Assembly (NCBI GenBank): GCA_022264855.1
Contig: JABYQU010000004.1
Location: 620,001-684,000, forward strand
Length of the DNA stretch: 64,000 nucleotides
Direction: 5' to 3'
Source of the DNA: Lenzites betulinus
Taxonomy: Eukaryota; Basidiomycota; Agaricomycetes; Polyporales; Polyporaceae
Part shown: piece after piece, positions 1 through 10,775 of the stretch
How positions within the stretch are numbered: position 1 is the stretch's first letter
Layout: each line of letters begins with the position of its first letter
Made by a program: the position numbers and the translations under genes
The notes under the pieces: model-generated
Databases searched by the model: none
What the model was told of the DNA's origin: nothing
What the model saw: only the letters and a program-made list of their open reading frames with translations

Positions 1-860
1 GCGCCACCTGCCATCTGGTATGTCCACAGTAGTCCATGCTCCGCGCATGCTCACCTGGTTACAGCGCGATCTAACCCGACCCGGAACTATCTCCGTCTCC
101 TCCGCCATCGGCCGTGGACACCCAGCAAACGGCGCACTGCCAGCCGACGTCGCGGCTGCCCGCCGTGCGTATTCGTATGTTCCACCCGGTGTATGGAGTG
201 CAAGCGGTCGTGTCGTTTCAGCGAATTTCATCGTGATCCGGTCACGACGCGATCCAGCCACTTTCGAGCCATGCCAATGGAAGCCGCCCCTGGAAAATCA
301 TGCACAGACGGCTGGGTCTACGGACGCCCGCCGTAGAACGTTGTGCGTATGTCTCCATGTGTCGATTGCGTGCGTTAATGGGATTACCGGGACGTCTGTG
401 CAGAGTGGTCCAGGTTCCTCGCACTGAGCCATCCCACGGCCGGGCACAGAAATCGCGCAACACCGTCATGAGATCACACACCCGCGCGACGCCGTTCTGG
501 GGATGCGCTTCCATGCATCGACGGGGTGCGCACGCGCCGTCGCAACCCGATACGAGCCCCAATCAATGCCGTCCCTTGGGTGCCTTTGCCCGGCTCGACA
601 AGAATAATCAGCGTGTCGGGCCCAGTTCGCGTCGTCCTGCGACGCGTTTCGGTGCGTCTAGTCTCACACTAAATCGGCGTGCGCACCCCAGCTTACAGCG
701 CCATCCAAGCGACGATGGTCCGTCGCCGTCGGTCGGTCTCGTTTCCGCCCGGGAGAAACATGCACCTCGAGCGTAGATATGGGCGCCCCACCCCGCTGCT
801 CGACACCCGTGCTCCCCTGCACGTACCAAAGCAACGCAGCAAGCGTCGACGCCATCGGAG
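1..860. repeat. End of ~155-bp degenerate tandem array (copy 1)
   Basis: Units share a recognisable core of the form GCGCGATCCGAG, followed by a TTTCGAGC-like stretch and then CATGG. Cores lie near 66, 220, 375, 545, 695 and, more weakly, 840, a spacing of about 150-160 bp. The match is degenerate and was judged by eye. The same units are seen in the second copy and across the spacer. I see no coding potential. Confidence 0.6.
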
Positions 861-1497
861 CCAAAAAAATTATCGCCGCACCCGTACGCACTCGATAGGT
901 TCGGCGGAAGGCGGACGGAGACAAATGCGCAAAATGGATTGACGGCGAATCGGATATTGGAACGCGCAGACGTTCTCGACCGGCACGCGGCGCTGCGGCA
1001 TGCTCACACCCAGTACGTAGCCGCCGCGTCCTCTCGCTAGCTGACTTGTGTTTCCAGGGTGTCCCGCCCAGATCACGGCGCACAGAGGAAATTGCACGCC
1101 CCATCCCTGGCACCCTGCTCGTTACCGCCAAGTACGGCCTCGCGTACTGTGCATGATCCGACGAGCAGCTGGCCAGCGTGGACTCGGAGGGCATAAATTT
1201 CCTACTAGTGTTCGTGGCTACGTTTGTGCTGCAGGTCAAGAATATATTTTTTGTTTCACCGGGCGAGCTATTGGCGGATGTGCTCGCTTTGAGCTTGCCG
1301 CAGAAGGAGAGCATGATCCCGGACAGCGCGTGCTGCCGCGCAGGCACCCTGGCCGCCCTCGTCCCGCTGTCGGATACTCGAGATCGGACAGGGTGCCCCA
1401 AGATGGCGGCACACTCACGCGCGCTGTCCTGGAGGGCGCCGCGTCAAAAATCCCATTAATCCCGGATTGTGATATTAGTTGGATAAGTAATGTGTAC

Positions 1498-1760
1498 TAT
1501 GTACTAGTACTAGAGAGACAACACGCCGACGAGGTCGGCGTACTAGGTCAATCGACGGCGAACATGCTCTTACATGGTCGCAATGGCTCCGTACATCGAC
1601 TCACTTTCCACTGTAACTGCGTCGGCATACGCTATACGACCGCTCGCACACGCGCACGGTAGCGAGAAGATACGCATGTCGCGGTCGTGCGACGTCTCGT
1701 CTCGACTCGGGACGTCCCGGCAGTTCAGGACGCGCTCGAGTCGAGACGTCCCGGTAGTTC
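1498..1760. repeat. Short palindromes and inverted repeats (copy 1)
   Basis: GTACTAGTAC near 1501 is a perfect palindrome. CGCCGACGAGGTCGGCG near 1525 forms a 7-bp stem with a 3-base loop. Between about 1703 and 1750, GTCTCGACTCG and CGAGTCGAGAC are inverted copies, and GACGTCCCGG(C/T)AGTTCA occurs twice as a direct repeat. All of these recur at +9915 in copy 2. Function unknown. Confidence 0.6.
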
Positions 1761-4257
1761 ATCTGCGAGGGAGGCGAACGTCGGGGCACCAGATCGTGCG
1801 GATGCTGCCGGCCTCGTACTGAGCTCAGAGGTGAAGTGTTAGCACCCGTAAACCGCGCAGGACGAACAAGCAACGCACCGTCTCGCCCGGCTCAGCCCCG
1901 AGATGAGCATGCAGGTGCCAGTGCTTGTGCCCACTGTGCATGTTCGCCATCGGGGAAGGCTGCGTGTGATACCACAAGGCGCGGACTGGCGCGAGCGCGG
2001 TCGCGGACGAGCCGTACGCACTCGTCCGTCTTGCGGTACGAATACAGAGCGTTCCGCGTGAGTCCGCGGCCGCATACGCGCCGTCGGCAGGCATTGCTAG
2101 GGGAACACGTTATACGCTGCCCGGGACATATCGAGCCTGCTCCGCAACGCCTGCGAGGCGTTGCACGACGCTTTGGCAGTCGAGTGAGGCCCTGGGGCTG
2201 CGTGGACGAGGGAAGTGGAGGACGGCGGCGTCCAAGGGAGAGGGTCAGATGCCACGCCAGCGCAGAATGACAACTCCAAGGGTACGCGGCGTCTTCTTCC
2301 GACACACCGCGTGTCCGTGCAAGGACGAGGGCCGGTGGTAAGCGGGGACTGTGACGCGGATGCAGTGTCGCGCGCAGCAACACGGCTGCCTCCCTTTTGA
2401 GCGATAGTTTGCGCTCTGGCGCGGAGAACGTCCCTGCTCATTTCTGTGCGGGTATAGTCAGTTGTGAGGCCCGCCAGGCGGTAGAAGGCGAGCACTCACG
2501 CTATGGGTCCCGGTCATGTTGTGCGCTTGCCTGCATGCCAGACAGAGCGCGTCGTAGACTAATTTCATATCGCTACCCGATGTTACGGTACACAAAACGA
2601 GGGTCGTCGGGATGGCGGGCGGCGGGCGGCATGCAGGAGGGTGGCCGTGAGGAAGAAAGTCGCGGAGCGCCGGTGAGCGCCTGGGGCTGCCCGAAACGGA
2701 ATAGATGGTTAGATCGGCTGCTGCACCGCGCCGCACCGTTGCGGACTTGCTCGCCAGCCTGCGGACATATATATTGATGTGTGAACTAGAATATTACGTG
2801 GTACATGATAGATCGGAGCGGGCGCTGAAGCGCTGAGCCGAGCACAGACAGGCCAATATACGCGTCGCAGCCTGCGCTTACCCCTCACGATCGCCTTTCA
2901 CCCCCCTCCACCACCCCTTCCCCTCGAATCTGCTCGGCGGGCCCTACGGTCAGTCGAATGCGTGCAAGGCGCGTGGGCGATCACTCACCGGCATGTTCTG
3001 GCGTCACACACGTGCTGGTCAGGTTCGCACTCGGAGGCTACGAGGGTCGCGGGCTGGTGAGTGTCTTCCAAGTGCTTGAGAGGATCGCGAGGGACGGCCG
3101 ACGAGACGTACTCGGAACGCGCACGAGCTTTGTGGTATGCATCGCGCATGCCACGCGTTGTTGACGGCGTTTCGGTAGGCTTACTCTGATCAGCCCGCTC
3201 GACACTGTACTTACTCTCGAGTTCCCAGCTCGACGCAGCACCGCTCTGCTCGGGGAATCGTGGTGTTCCCTTCTGCGCGGCCGCCACCGCGCCATTTGGG
3301 ACTCGAGCACTCGTGGCCGGTGGAACGCGCCCGCGCACCTCGCCGCCGCTCTCCGGAACGCTGGGGCGACGCGGTACAAGCCCAGAAGATGTGTCGGCGC
3401 CTGGGCGGGGCAGCCGCGAAGAACGCGGTACAAGTGGGGGCCGTGTGGTGTTCGGGGAATCGCACGGGCGGCGGCGACGACGAGACGGGACACGGTGCAC
3501 GCAGGCAGGCGAGAGGGCGGACGTTCCCTGCGCGGAGATCGCCACTGCTGCGGGTGGGTCTGGTATGTGTATCCATACTGCAGACGGTAGTCGAGGTTTT
3601 ACTCACCTTCCGCGGATGGTGCGATGCTCGCTGCGCATAAAAGTGCCTTGGGCTCGTCGCGCGGCGCACGTTCGTTTGGCGGGGGCGGGAGACGGCAGGC
3701 CGCGGTCGCCGGGGGAGGGCGCTGTGGACGGCGTGGGACTGTGTTCGCGTATCGAGCACAGTGCGAGGCGGCGTAGTGTCTGGCTTTCCCGCCATGTTCG
3801 AGTGCGGCGCGCGAGAGGGCGACGGCGTCGCATGCGGGGAGGACGGGCGTTCTGCGAGGAGGCGAGGTGCGTTCAATATTTGGGACTTGGCTCACTCGAC
3901 GCTTGCGCCGTGTACTGCGAAGAACGTCGCGGCGAGGAGCGGTACGCGGCGAGAACGCCAAGACTCGGCCATTCCAACTGTCGATGCGAGCGGGAGAGCG
4001 TGTGGTGGCGGTGTGAGGCAAGAGACGCGAGAGGATGTGGGAGGAGAGTGCGGGCGTCTGCGTCTGGCTCAGTAGTGGTACTCGCGGATGTATGCGGTAT
4101 TTCCTGCGAGCACGGACGAGTCTGCTCTTCTCGGACCAGCTCCTCCGCCGCCGAATAAAACCCGCCGCACGAAGTCCACCACTGGCAGGCGAAGCATGCA
4201 TGCGCAGAATGAGCACAGAATAAGAGGCGGAAGAAGGACACGCCCGAGCTCTAACAC

Positions 4258-4322
4258 GCAGAACAAGGAGACGCAGAATGAGAGGCAGAACAAGAGGCAG
4301 AACAAGAGGCAGAACAAGAAGG
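4258..4322 (+). repeat. 12-bp minisatellite (copy 1)
   Basis: Tandem copies of AGGCAGAACAAG, three perfect and flanked by degenerate ones. It lies 370 bp upstream of the membrane-protein start codon. The identical array is present in copy 2 with the same number of units. Confidence 0.85.
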
Positions 4323-4690
4323 ACACGCACCCAGTCGAGTCCGCGATTCGTGTCCTGGCAGCCTGCACGGCCGCCGCCGAGGACACGCCACGCAGGCAGC
4401 CGATCGCCGATCGCCCACAGCGGGGGGCAGGAGGGCATCCGCGCGCTGCCCTGCGCCCACCCAACTACTCAACCACGCACACACGTGGGCGCTTAGCGCT
4501 TAGATTGTTCTGGGGAAGTACGGCGGCGAAATAGGCGCCCGTTGTGTGCATCTCTCGAGTCTCTCCCACCGCTCGACCCGATGTGCCTTCGCCTTGAACG
4601 TCAATCCAAGTAGCGACCTCTTCTGGTATCTTGATACTGACCCTTCTGACGAAGTTCACGACCCGACGACATTACGACTTTAACGACAAT

Positions 4691-6215
4691 ATGTTCCAAG
4701 ACCATCGGCTCGAATCGCCTCCACCAACTTCGCGCTTCCGACGCCCGTGGTCCCCAGATCCATATGACCCTCTTCCATCCACCTCCAACCTGAGGTATCC
4801 GACACAAGACGCAGCACATCTCGCGGAGTACAATGTCGCCGAACGGCGCCGCGAGCCGTCCGATGTATCCGTAGAAGCCCTCGACCTCGCGGACTACGCC
4901 CGCACGCTCAACCGAAACGAGCACTACCTGGCCCAGCAGCCACCGTTCAGGCCGTACGATCCGTACCCGCCGTCGCCGCAGCTCTCGCGCCCTCTCGCAC
5001 GCATGGACTCGCTCAGCCCGCCTTCTCTCGCATCGCCGTCCGCGTCTAGCTCGCAGTCGCACCTGTTCTCACCCCGCTCCCCATGCGGCGCCCCTTCTCC
5101 CTCCCGCCGCCCGCTCACTCTATGTACAGCGACCCCTCTACTGCGCACTTATCGCGGGGCCGGCAAGAGCAGGTCGTGAGTCCGTCCTCCGAGATCGACA
5201 TCGCGCAGTTCCCGTCCTTCGCGCGTGGGTGGTATGCACCAGATCACCCCAACCCCCACCGCGCCCTCTCCCCGTCTGGCGCGCCAGACCTCAGAGGAGG
5301 TGGCGAAGCCAAGCAGGAACGATCCCCGTTCGACCCTGCATACACATTCGAGCGCGACCCCTTCCCCGAGCCGTACTCTCCGCCACCCACTTACCCGTAC
5401 GGCTCGTCATATGGCTCGCACTCTGGATACTCCCGCGATCAGACTACTGTCCCCTGGGGCGGCAATGCGACTGATGGGGACCATACGCTGGATCCGGAGA
5501 CCAAGGAGGAGCGGATCCGTATGCTGGAGCGCGAGTTTGCCAGTGGCAAGCCTGGCCCGAAGGACGAGGAGGATCCGGAGCGGACGGTGGGCAGCGTCGA
5601 CGAGCGGGGGCGGCTGATCACGCAGGGCCCCAAGAAGCGGCTCGCCGTGCGGTGGGTGCAGGTCCTGCTCGCGCTGACCGCCGCGGTGTCCTCTATATAT
5701 GCTGCACTGGTGCGTACTCCGCCGCTACCGCCCCCGTCACCTTAATGTCTGCTTCTGCGGATGTTTTTCGCGTCGGCGTCCGGCGTGTGCTCTTCGTGTT
5801 GCTCACTCCGCCGTTGCAGATCATCAAGCCGCCGTCGCCGGCTCCGCCCGCGAACAAGCTTCCCGCGTATCTCCTCTACGTGCTCTCCGTTCTCACGTTC
5901 CTCGGGTGCTCCTTCCTCTTCCTCATCTACCCATGCTGCTGTGGGGCGCGGAAGCCGAAGGCCTCGCCATACACTGCGGGTCCCAGCGGCATGATGGTCC
6001 TGCCGGTGCAGGGGCTTCCGGGTGGGAAGCAGAAGAAGGGGAAGAAGGGAAAGGGCGGCGCAGGCGAGGGCGTCCAGGTGAACCTCATCGTCGACCCGAG
6101 CATGTTCGGGCGCGACCGCGAGCGGGGACGGGACGAGGACGACGGAGAGGACGTGGACGGCGGCGAGGACGAGGACGGCTCCGAGGCGCTGCTGGGGTCG
6201 TACGTGGGCTCGTCG
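4691..6215 (+). pseudogene. Frameshifted, truncated copy of the four-TM membrane-protein gene
   Basis: Paralogue of the intact gene at 14606-16497. The start codon (4691), the proline-rich N-terminal part and the first intron (about 5710-5820, acceptor TTGCAG) are all present. A single base is missing near 5079-5082 relative to copy 2, in the run after the CCCCGCTC segment. The frame therefore leaves the conserved protein at about residue 130 and ends early at 5177-5179. The gene is also cut off near 6215 inside the acidic loop, so the last two membrane segments and the stop codon are missing. It also has a 15-bp in-frame insertion near 6150. Either lesion alone should abolish a full-length product. 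A sequencing or assembly error could explain the 1-bp deletion but not the truncation. Confidence 0.8.
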
Positions 6216-6580
6216 CGCGTCCGCGAGGTCGCTCACGATGCTCGCGCTGATCTCGTGCAGGTGCTGGTAGAAGCCGTGCTCGCCGCGCTCCGCGCGCAGC
6301 CTGCGCGCGGAGCACGTCTCCACCTCGTCCTCCTTGTGGCACTGCACCGACAGGCTCTCGATGGGCGAGTCCGAGAGCGTCGTGAGCGTGTCGACGACGT
6401 TGTCGACCAGGAAGAGCGGCGTGAGGTGCTTCTTCAGCGCTTCGCGTGCCCAAACGTCTGCGAGGTGAACGCGGTATTGAGCACACACTCGTGCACGGTG
6501 TGCCCGATGTTGCCCGTGATGTGCTTGGTGCAGGCGCGGTTGTAGTCGTTCGACGCGCGGTAGCAGCGCACAGCTCGCGA
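6216..6580 (-). pseudogene. Fragment of an unrecognised protein-coding gene, abutting the duplication junction
   Basis: Read on the minus strand, two neighbouring frames look like real protein. Downstream is a stretch containing DVWAREALKKHLTPLFLVDN and VDTLTTLSDSPIESLSVQC. Just upstream, in another frame, is one containing NRACTKHITGNIGHTVHEC. The frame change near 6450 suggests a frameshift or an undetected short intron. Coding-like sequence ends at the duplication breakpoint, so the 3' part appears to have been lost. I do not recognise the family. It may be a gene whose intact relative lies to the left of the window. Confidence 0.4.
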
Positions 6581-7820
6581 TGTCGAGGGCGTGAGTTGAG
6601 CATTGGGCAAGCACCCGAGCGCACGGCGACTTGGCCGCAAAGTCGCCAGTTTCCCACATCCATGCTCTTTGAACCCAACCACCGTCTGCGGCGACGCCCG
6701 CGGGATATCTATGTAGGTAGGCTACATACCGTCTCGACAAAGGCGGGGACGAGCACAGAATCTGAGACAGAAACAGATACCAGCCAGCTGGGCAAGAGAC
6801 AAACAGGCGGCGGGAGTGCTCGCGACGACGAGCTGACATTGGTGGGCAGCTTCACATTGCACGCTACTACTGCTGAGCTGATACACCATACCTTAGCGTG
6901 ACCTGCAATGGCTCCCGCAAGCCATCCCCTGCACCGAGCATGCCCCCCGCCTCGCCATCGCCGCCCCGCCATCCCGCGCAGCGGCGACCTGGTGCCCCTC
7001 CCATGCTCGCCCAACAGCGCCACCTTCGTCGCCGCCACCGGGCTGTGTTCAACGGGCCGGAGCCACACCCACTCTAGCCATCTGACGGCAGCTCGCAGGC
7101 ACGCTCCGTCGTAGGCAGCACGCCGCAGCCCTACTCTGCGCGCCGATCCCAGGCTCTGGCGCAACCGCCTGCCCGCGCGGCCTCGCGCGAAGCCTTCCTG
7201 CCCAGGCGCCATGTCACTCGTGGCAGCGGCAGGCCACGATTTCGTACTACAACACATGGTGAGTCAATCTACTGCTGCTCCCTCGCTGCCGCCACCCGCC
7301 CTTCCCTTCTGTACCGCGCCGAGCCCTGTGCAAGCGGTGCTTCTAATCAGTCACGCTCTGTATGCCCGAGTACCAGATGCACGTACCTGATCGTCTGTGA
7401 GCACGACCAGCGCGCGCGCGTGGAGCGGGCTGCATTTCTGCAGAGATGCACTGCGGGTCAGCGAGCTGCAGGCCGGGACGGACGTGCCTGCGCGTCCTAC
7501 ACCCATGCTGTAGGGACGGTGCGAGCACGGCGCGGAGTCGTTGGCAAGCATCGAAGACGGAGCATCGCACGTCGCGGATAGATACCATGACGGCGGGGAT
7601 CGGTGTGCAGCAGAGGAACGAGCTTGCCCGAGTGCAGCCCCGCCTCACCCTCTATTTGTACCCACACGGACATGGCGCTGCGCCGCGCACGGGCCTTGCA
7701 CCTGCCGGGAGCTCTGCGCGCTCGCGTCCTCCGCCGCGCCCAGCCCCACGCACGTACGTACATCAGTATAGCGTGTCGTAGTTGCGATATCGCCTATAAT
7801 CGAGCAGTTTCACCGTGCGC
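6581..7820. other. Spacer left of the array; no gene recognised
   Basis: Between the gene fragment at the junction and the start of the ~155-bp repeats. Open frames here are short, overlapping and low in information. I see no conserved motif, no convincing intron set and no RNA gene. Confidence 0.5.
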
Positions 7821-7824
7821 TACT

Positions 7825-10770
7825 CTCCGCGTCGCGAGTCCGAAAGTCCCAGTCCGAATATGTGGGAGCCAGTCGTTGCCCGCCCCGCCCCACGTTTGGC
7901 GTGATCCGTATTGCTGACGGTGACGTTCCACACAGGGCCTTGTGCCTCGGACCGCGGCGGCGTGCATCCGTGCTGCCTTGGCGTCGGAAAACACCCTTTG
8001 TTCCCCCGATACCATGGGCACCCACATCTCCCGCGTGCGCCCGCTCTGCCCGTCGCCCGACCCTGAGTACAGCACCCGACGCCGCGGCGACGCGACCGCC
8101 ACTCCGGGATGGCTCGCCCATGCGTCCCGTGCCGTGCGCTCGCGATCCGAATCGTCTGTGATCGGGAGGCACGTCCGCCTGGCAAAGGCCTCGGGGGCCC
8201 CACAATGGATTGCCCGCCCCGCACTGGGATCTCGCCCCCTCCCTGTGCCCTTCTGCGAACGCGCGCGTGTATAACCACCGCACGCACCCCCAGCGTCCGC
8301 ACGCGTTCTGCGTCGAAATGAAAATCGACATTTTCTCGCATTTTCATGGCCCCGCAAAGACAATCGTGTACCCCCGGCCTCGCACGCGTGCTAGAAATTC
8401 GCATGCGCACTCGCCCATACACCACGGCCCGCATCCCGACATGCGACGGGCGCCGCGCCGAAAATGTACAAGTGCACTTTCGGGCGAATTCATGGGCTCC
8501 CCCCGAGCGAAGTGTGTACCGCTCCCCGTACGCGGCACCCCTCGCCACGCATTTTGGCACGTTTGCTGCCCCATATGGTCCGAGTACACACGTCGATTTG
8601 CAACGCGACCCGGGGGGAATAGCGCAGGCCCTGCCCAATGTGCAATTTCGTGCATGTGCACCGAAGATCGCCCGCCGCGCACTGGGTTCTCGACGCGCTG
8701 CAGCGTAACATTGTACGTCATCCTTCGTGCACAAAACGCATACGCCCATTGAATCGCAGCGCGATCCGAGTAGAAAAAAATCGGCTCGTTTTCGAGCGAT
8801 TTCATGGACACAAACACATATTCGCTCACCGCGCGCCCAGTTCGCAAGCCCTCGCAGCGCGACTCTGGCCGCGACCTCCCTTGTTAGTACGGCGCCCGAC
8901 CCTGGAGTTACGCGGCGATCCGCGCAGAAACCATTTTCGTCATCTTGAGGCCATTCCATGGGCACAGACAGTGGATCGTCCACCCCGCGCCCAATTTGTG
9001 TTCCCGTGCGGCGCGCTTTCGAGCGTCGACTCTCCTGTACGTGCCGCACACGCATATGAATTTGCAGCGCGATACGAGCTGATCACATTTCCGTCCATTT
9101 CTTGCGATTTCGCAGGCCCGCACAGAGAATCGTTCGCGCGCGGACGGGTATGCAGACGCCTGGCGTGCCACTTCTCAGGCCGACTCGTGTATACGCCGGG
9201 CATGTGTATGCAAAGTTGCACGCTTCTCCGAGCGAAACTCATTTCGCCCATTTCTCAAGCCATCTCGCGGGCGCGCTCAGAATATTGTCCACCCCACAAC
9301 GCATGCACGACGCCTCCCCACGCAACTTCGACGACACACTCCCATGCACAGATGGCGTGCGCTGACGCCGTTGCGAGGTGATTGGAGAACATTCACTCGA
9401 GCTCCTTCTTGGGGCCATTGGGTGGGCCTGCATGGGGAACGGCTCGCCCCGCACTCGATTCACGTCGCCGCGAGTCGCAACTTGGTACGTCTACTCCATG
9501 CCATGTACCGCACACCCTCACGGAGTTACAGTGCCATGCGACTCGAACTCGGCGCCGCCTCTTGGCCGATCGCGGATGCGCACAGAAGATCGCTCGCGGG
9601 CCGACGAGTTCGACGACCAGGGATGTGGAACGTCGTGAGTGTAATCCTGTACACGCCTCGCACCCGCACGCGAAATCACACGCTGATCTGAGTAGAACTC
9701 GTTTCGCCCGTTTTCAGGACTTTTCCGGAGAGATTTGCTCGTTCCGCAGCGAATTCTAGACCATATCCCGCGCAACTCGTAGGAAGCACTCTCGTGTATA
9801 GACGCTATACGCTCAGACCGTTGCAACGCGGTTCAAGAACATTAGAGTTGCATCCTCTTCGCCGACAGACAAATTCACGGCCTCGCATAGAGAACGTTTC
9901 GCGCGCCGCTCAGTTCGCGTCCGCGCCACCTGCCATCTGGTATGTCCACAGTAGTCCATGCTCCGCGCATGCTCACCTGGTTACAGCGCGATCTAACCCG
10001 GAACTATCTCCGTCTCCTCCGCCGTCGGCCGTGGACACCCAGCAAACGGCGCACTGCCAGCCGACGTCGCGGCTGCCCGCCGTGCGAATTTGTATGTTCC
10101 ACTCTGTATGGCGTGCAAGCGGTCGCGTCGTTTCAGCGAATTTCATCGCGATCCGGTCACGACGAGATCCAGCCGCTTTCGAGCCATGCCAATCGAAGCC
10201 GCCCCTGGAAAATCATGCACAGACGGCTCGGTCTACGGACGCCCGCCGTAGAACGTTGTGCGTATGTCTCCATGTGTAGATTGCGTGCGTTAATGGGATT
10301 ACCGGGATGTCTGTGCAGAGTGGTCCAGGTTCCTCGCACTGAGCCATCCCGCGGCCGGGCACAGAAATTCCGCAACGCCGTCATGAGATCACACACCCGC
10401 GCGACGCCGTTCTGGGGATGCGCTTCCATGCACCGATGGGGTGCGCACGCGCCGTCGCAACCCGATACGAGCCCCAATCAATGCCGTCCCTTGGGTGCCT
10501 TTGCCCGGCTCGACAAGAATAATCAGCGTGTCGGGCCCAGTTCGCGTCGTCCTGCGACGCGTTTCGGTGCGTCTAGTCTCACACTAAATCGGCGTGCGCA
10601 CCCCAGCTTACAGCGCCATCCAAGCGACGATGGTCCGTCGCCGTCGGTCGGTCTCGTTTCCGCCCGGGAGAAACATGCACCTCGAGCGTAGATATGGGCG
10701 CCCCACCCCGCTGCTCGACACCCGTGCTCCCCTGCACGTACCAAAGCAACGCAGCAAGCGTCGACGCCAT
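7825..10770. repeat. ~155-bp degenerate tandem repeat array (spacer into copy 2)
   Basis: A core resembling GCGCGATCCGAGTAGAA, then TCGTTTTCGAGC, then ATTTCATGG and a CCCCGCGCCCA-like block, recurs near 7830, 7980, 8143, 8300, 8440, 8596, 8755, 8908, 9062, 9216, 9372, 9533, 9680, 9822, 9980, 10144, 10300, 10459 and 10609. Spacing is mostly 150-160 bp. Individual units are strongly diverged, so this is an old array, not a recent expansion. No protein frame is maintained across units. The period is close to a nucleosome repeat, but no function can be assigned. Boundaries are approximate. Confidence 0.65.
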
Positions 10771-10775
10771 CGGAG

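Larger units (their letters stand above)
861..4690. other. Duplicated 3.8-kb stretch without a recognised gene (copy 1)
   Basis: Both strands contain several open frames of 130-280 codons. They overlap one another on opposite strands, have arginine/proline/serine-rich composition typical of GC-rich non-coding DNA, and resemble no family I know. One less GC-rich patch, about 1070-1330 on the plus strand, reads like decayed coding sequence (for example EEIARPIPGTLLVTAKYGLA) but is interrupted by a stop at 1154. A few small structures occur and are listed separately. This could be a long promoter/5' region, an undetected gene or relic DNA; I cannot tell which. Confidence 0.5.
1..6215. repeat. 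Segmental duplication, copy 1 (truncated at its right end)
   Basis: Direct copy of 9923-16104. Base 1 matches base 9923, and the offset is 9915-9916 over most of the length because of small indels. The segment holds the end of a ~155-bp degenerate array, about 4 kb without a recognised gene, and the 5' three-quarters of a membrane-protein gene. Homology stops abruptly near 6210-6216, inside that gene. I checked identity by eye: only one base difference was spotted between about 520 and 4980 (near 2003), against roughly 3% before 500 and more with indels after 5720. Because the unit is already under way at base 1, the true left end lies outside the window. Confidence 0.95.

Noticed and set aside
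664..1401. 245-codon minus-strand frame, repeated at 10579-11316
   Set aside because: It overlaps other long frames on the opposite strand, has no family motif, and is open mainly because the DNA is GC-rich. Identity between copies reflects the duplication, not selection.
3211..4438. Several 200-280-codon frames on both strands (and their copies at +9915)
   Set aside because: Mutually overlapping, Arg/Pro/Ser-rich, with no recognisable domain and no coherent intron pattern. I could not choose one over another.
5742..6839. 365-codon minus-strand frame across the duplication junction
   Set aside because: Its C-terminal half is simply the reverse of the membrane-protein exon. Only the short part at 6216-6450 looks coding, and it is reported as a fragment.
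7825..10770. Array considered as a CRISPR or rDNA spacer
   Set aside because: Units are long and degenerate with no constant short repeat or unique spacers, and the organism is a fungus. No rRNA sequence adjoins it.
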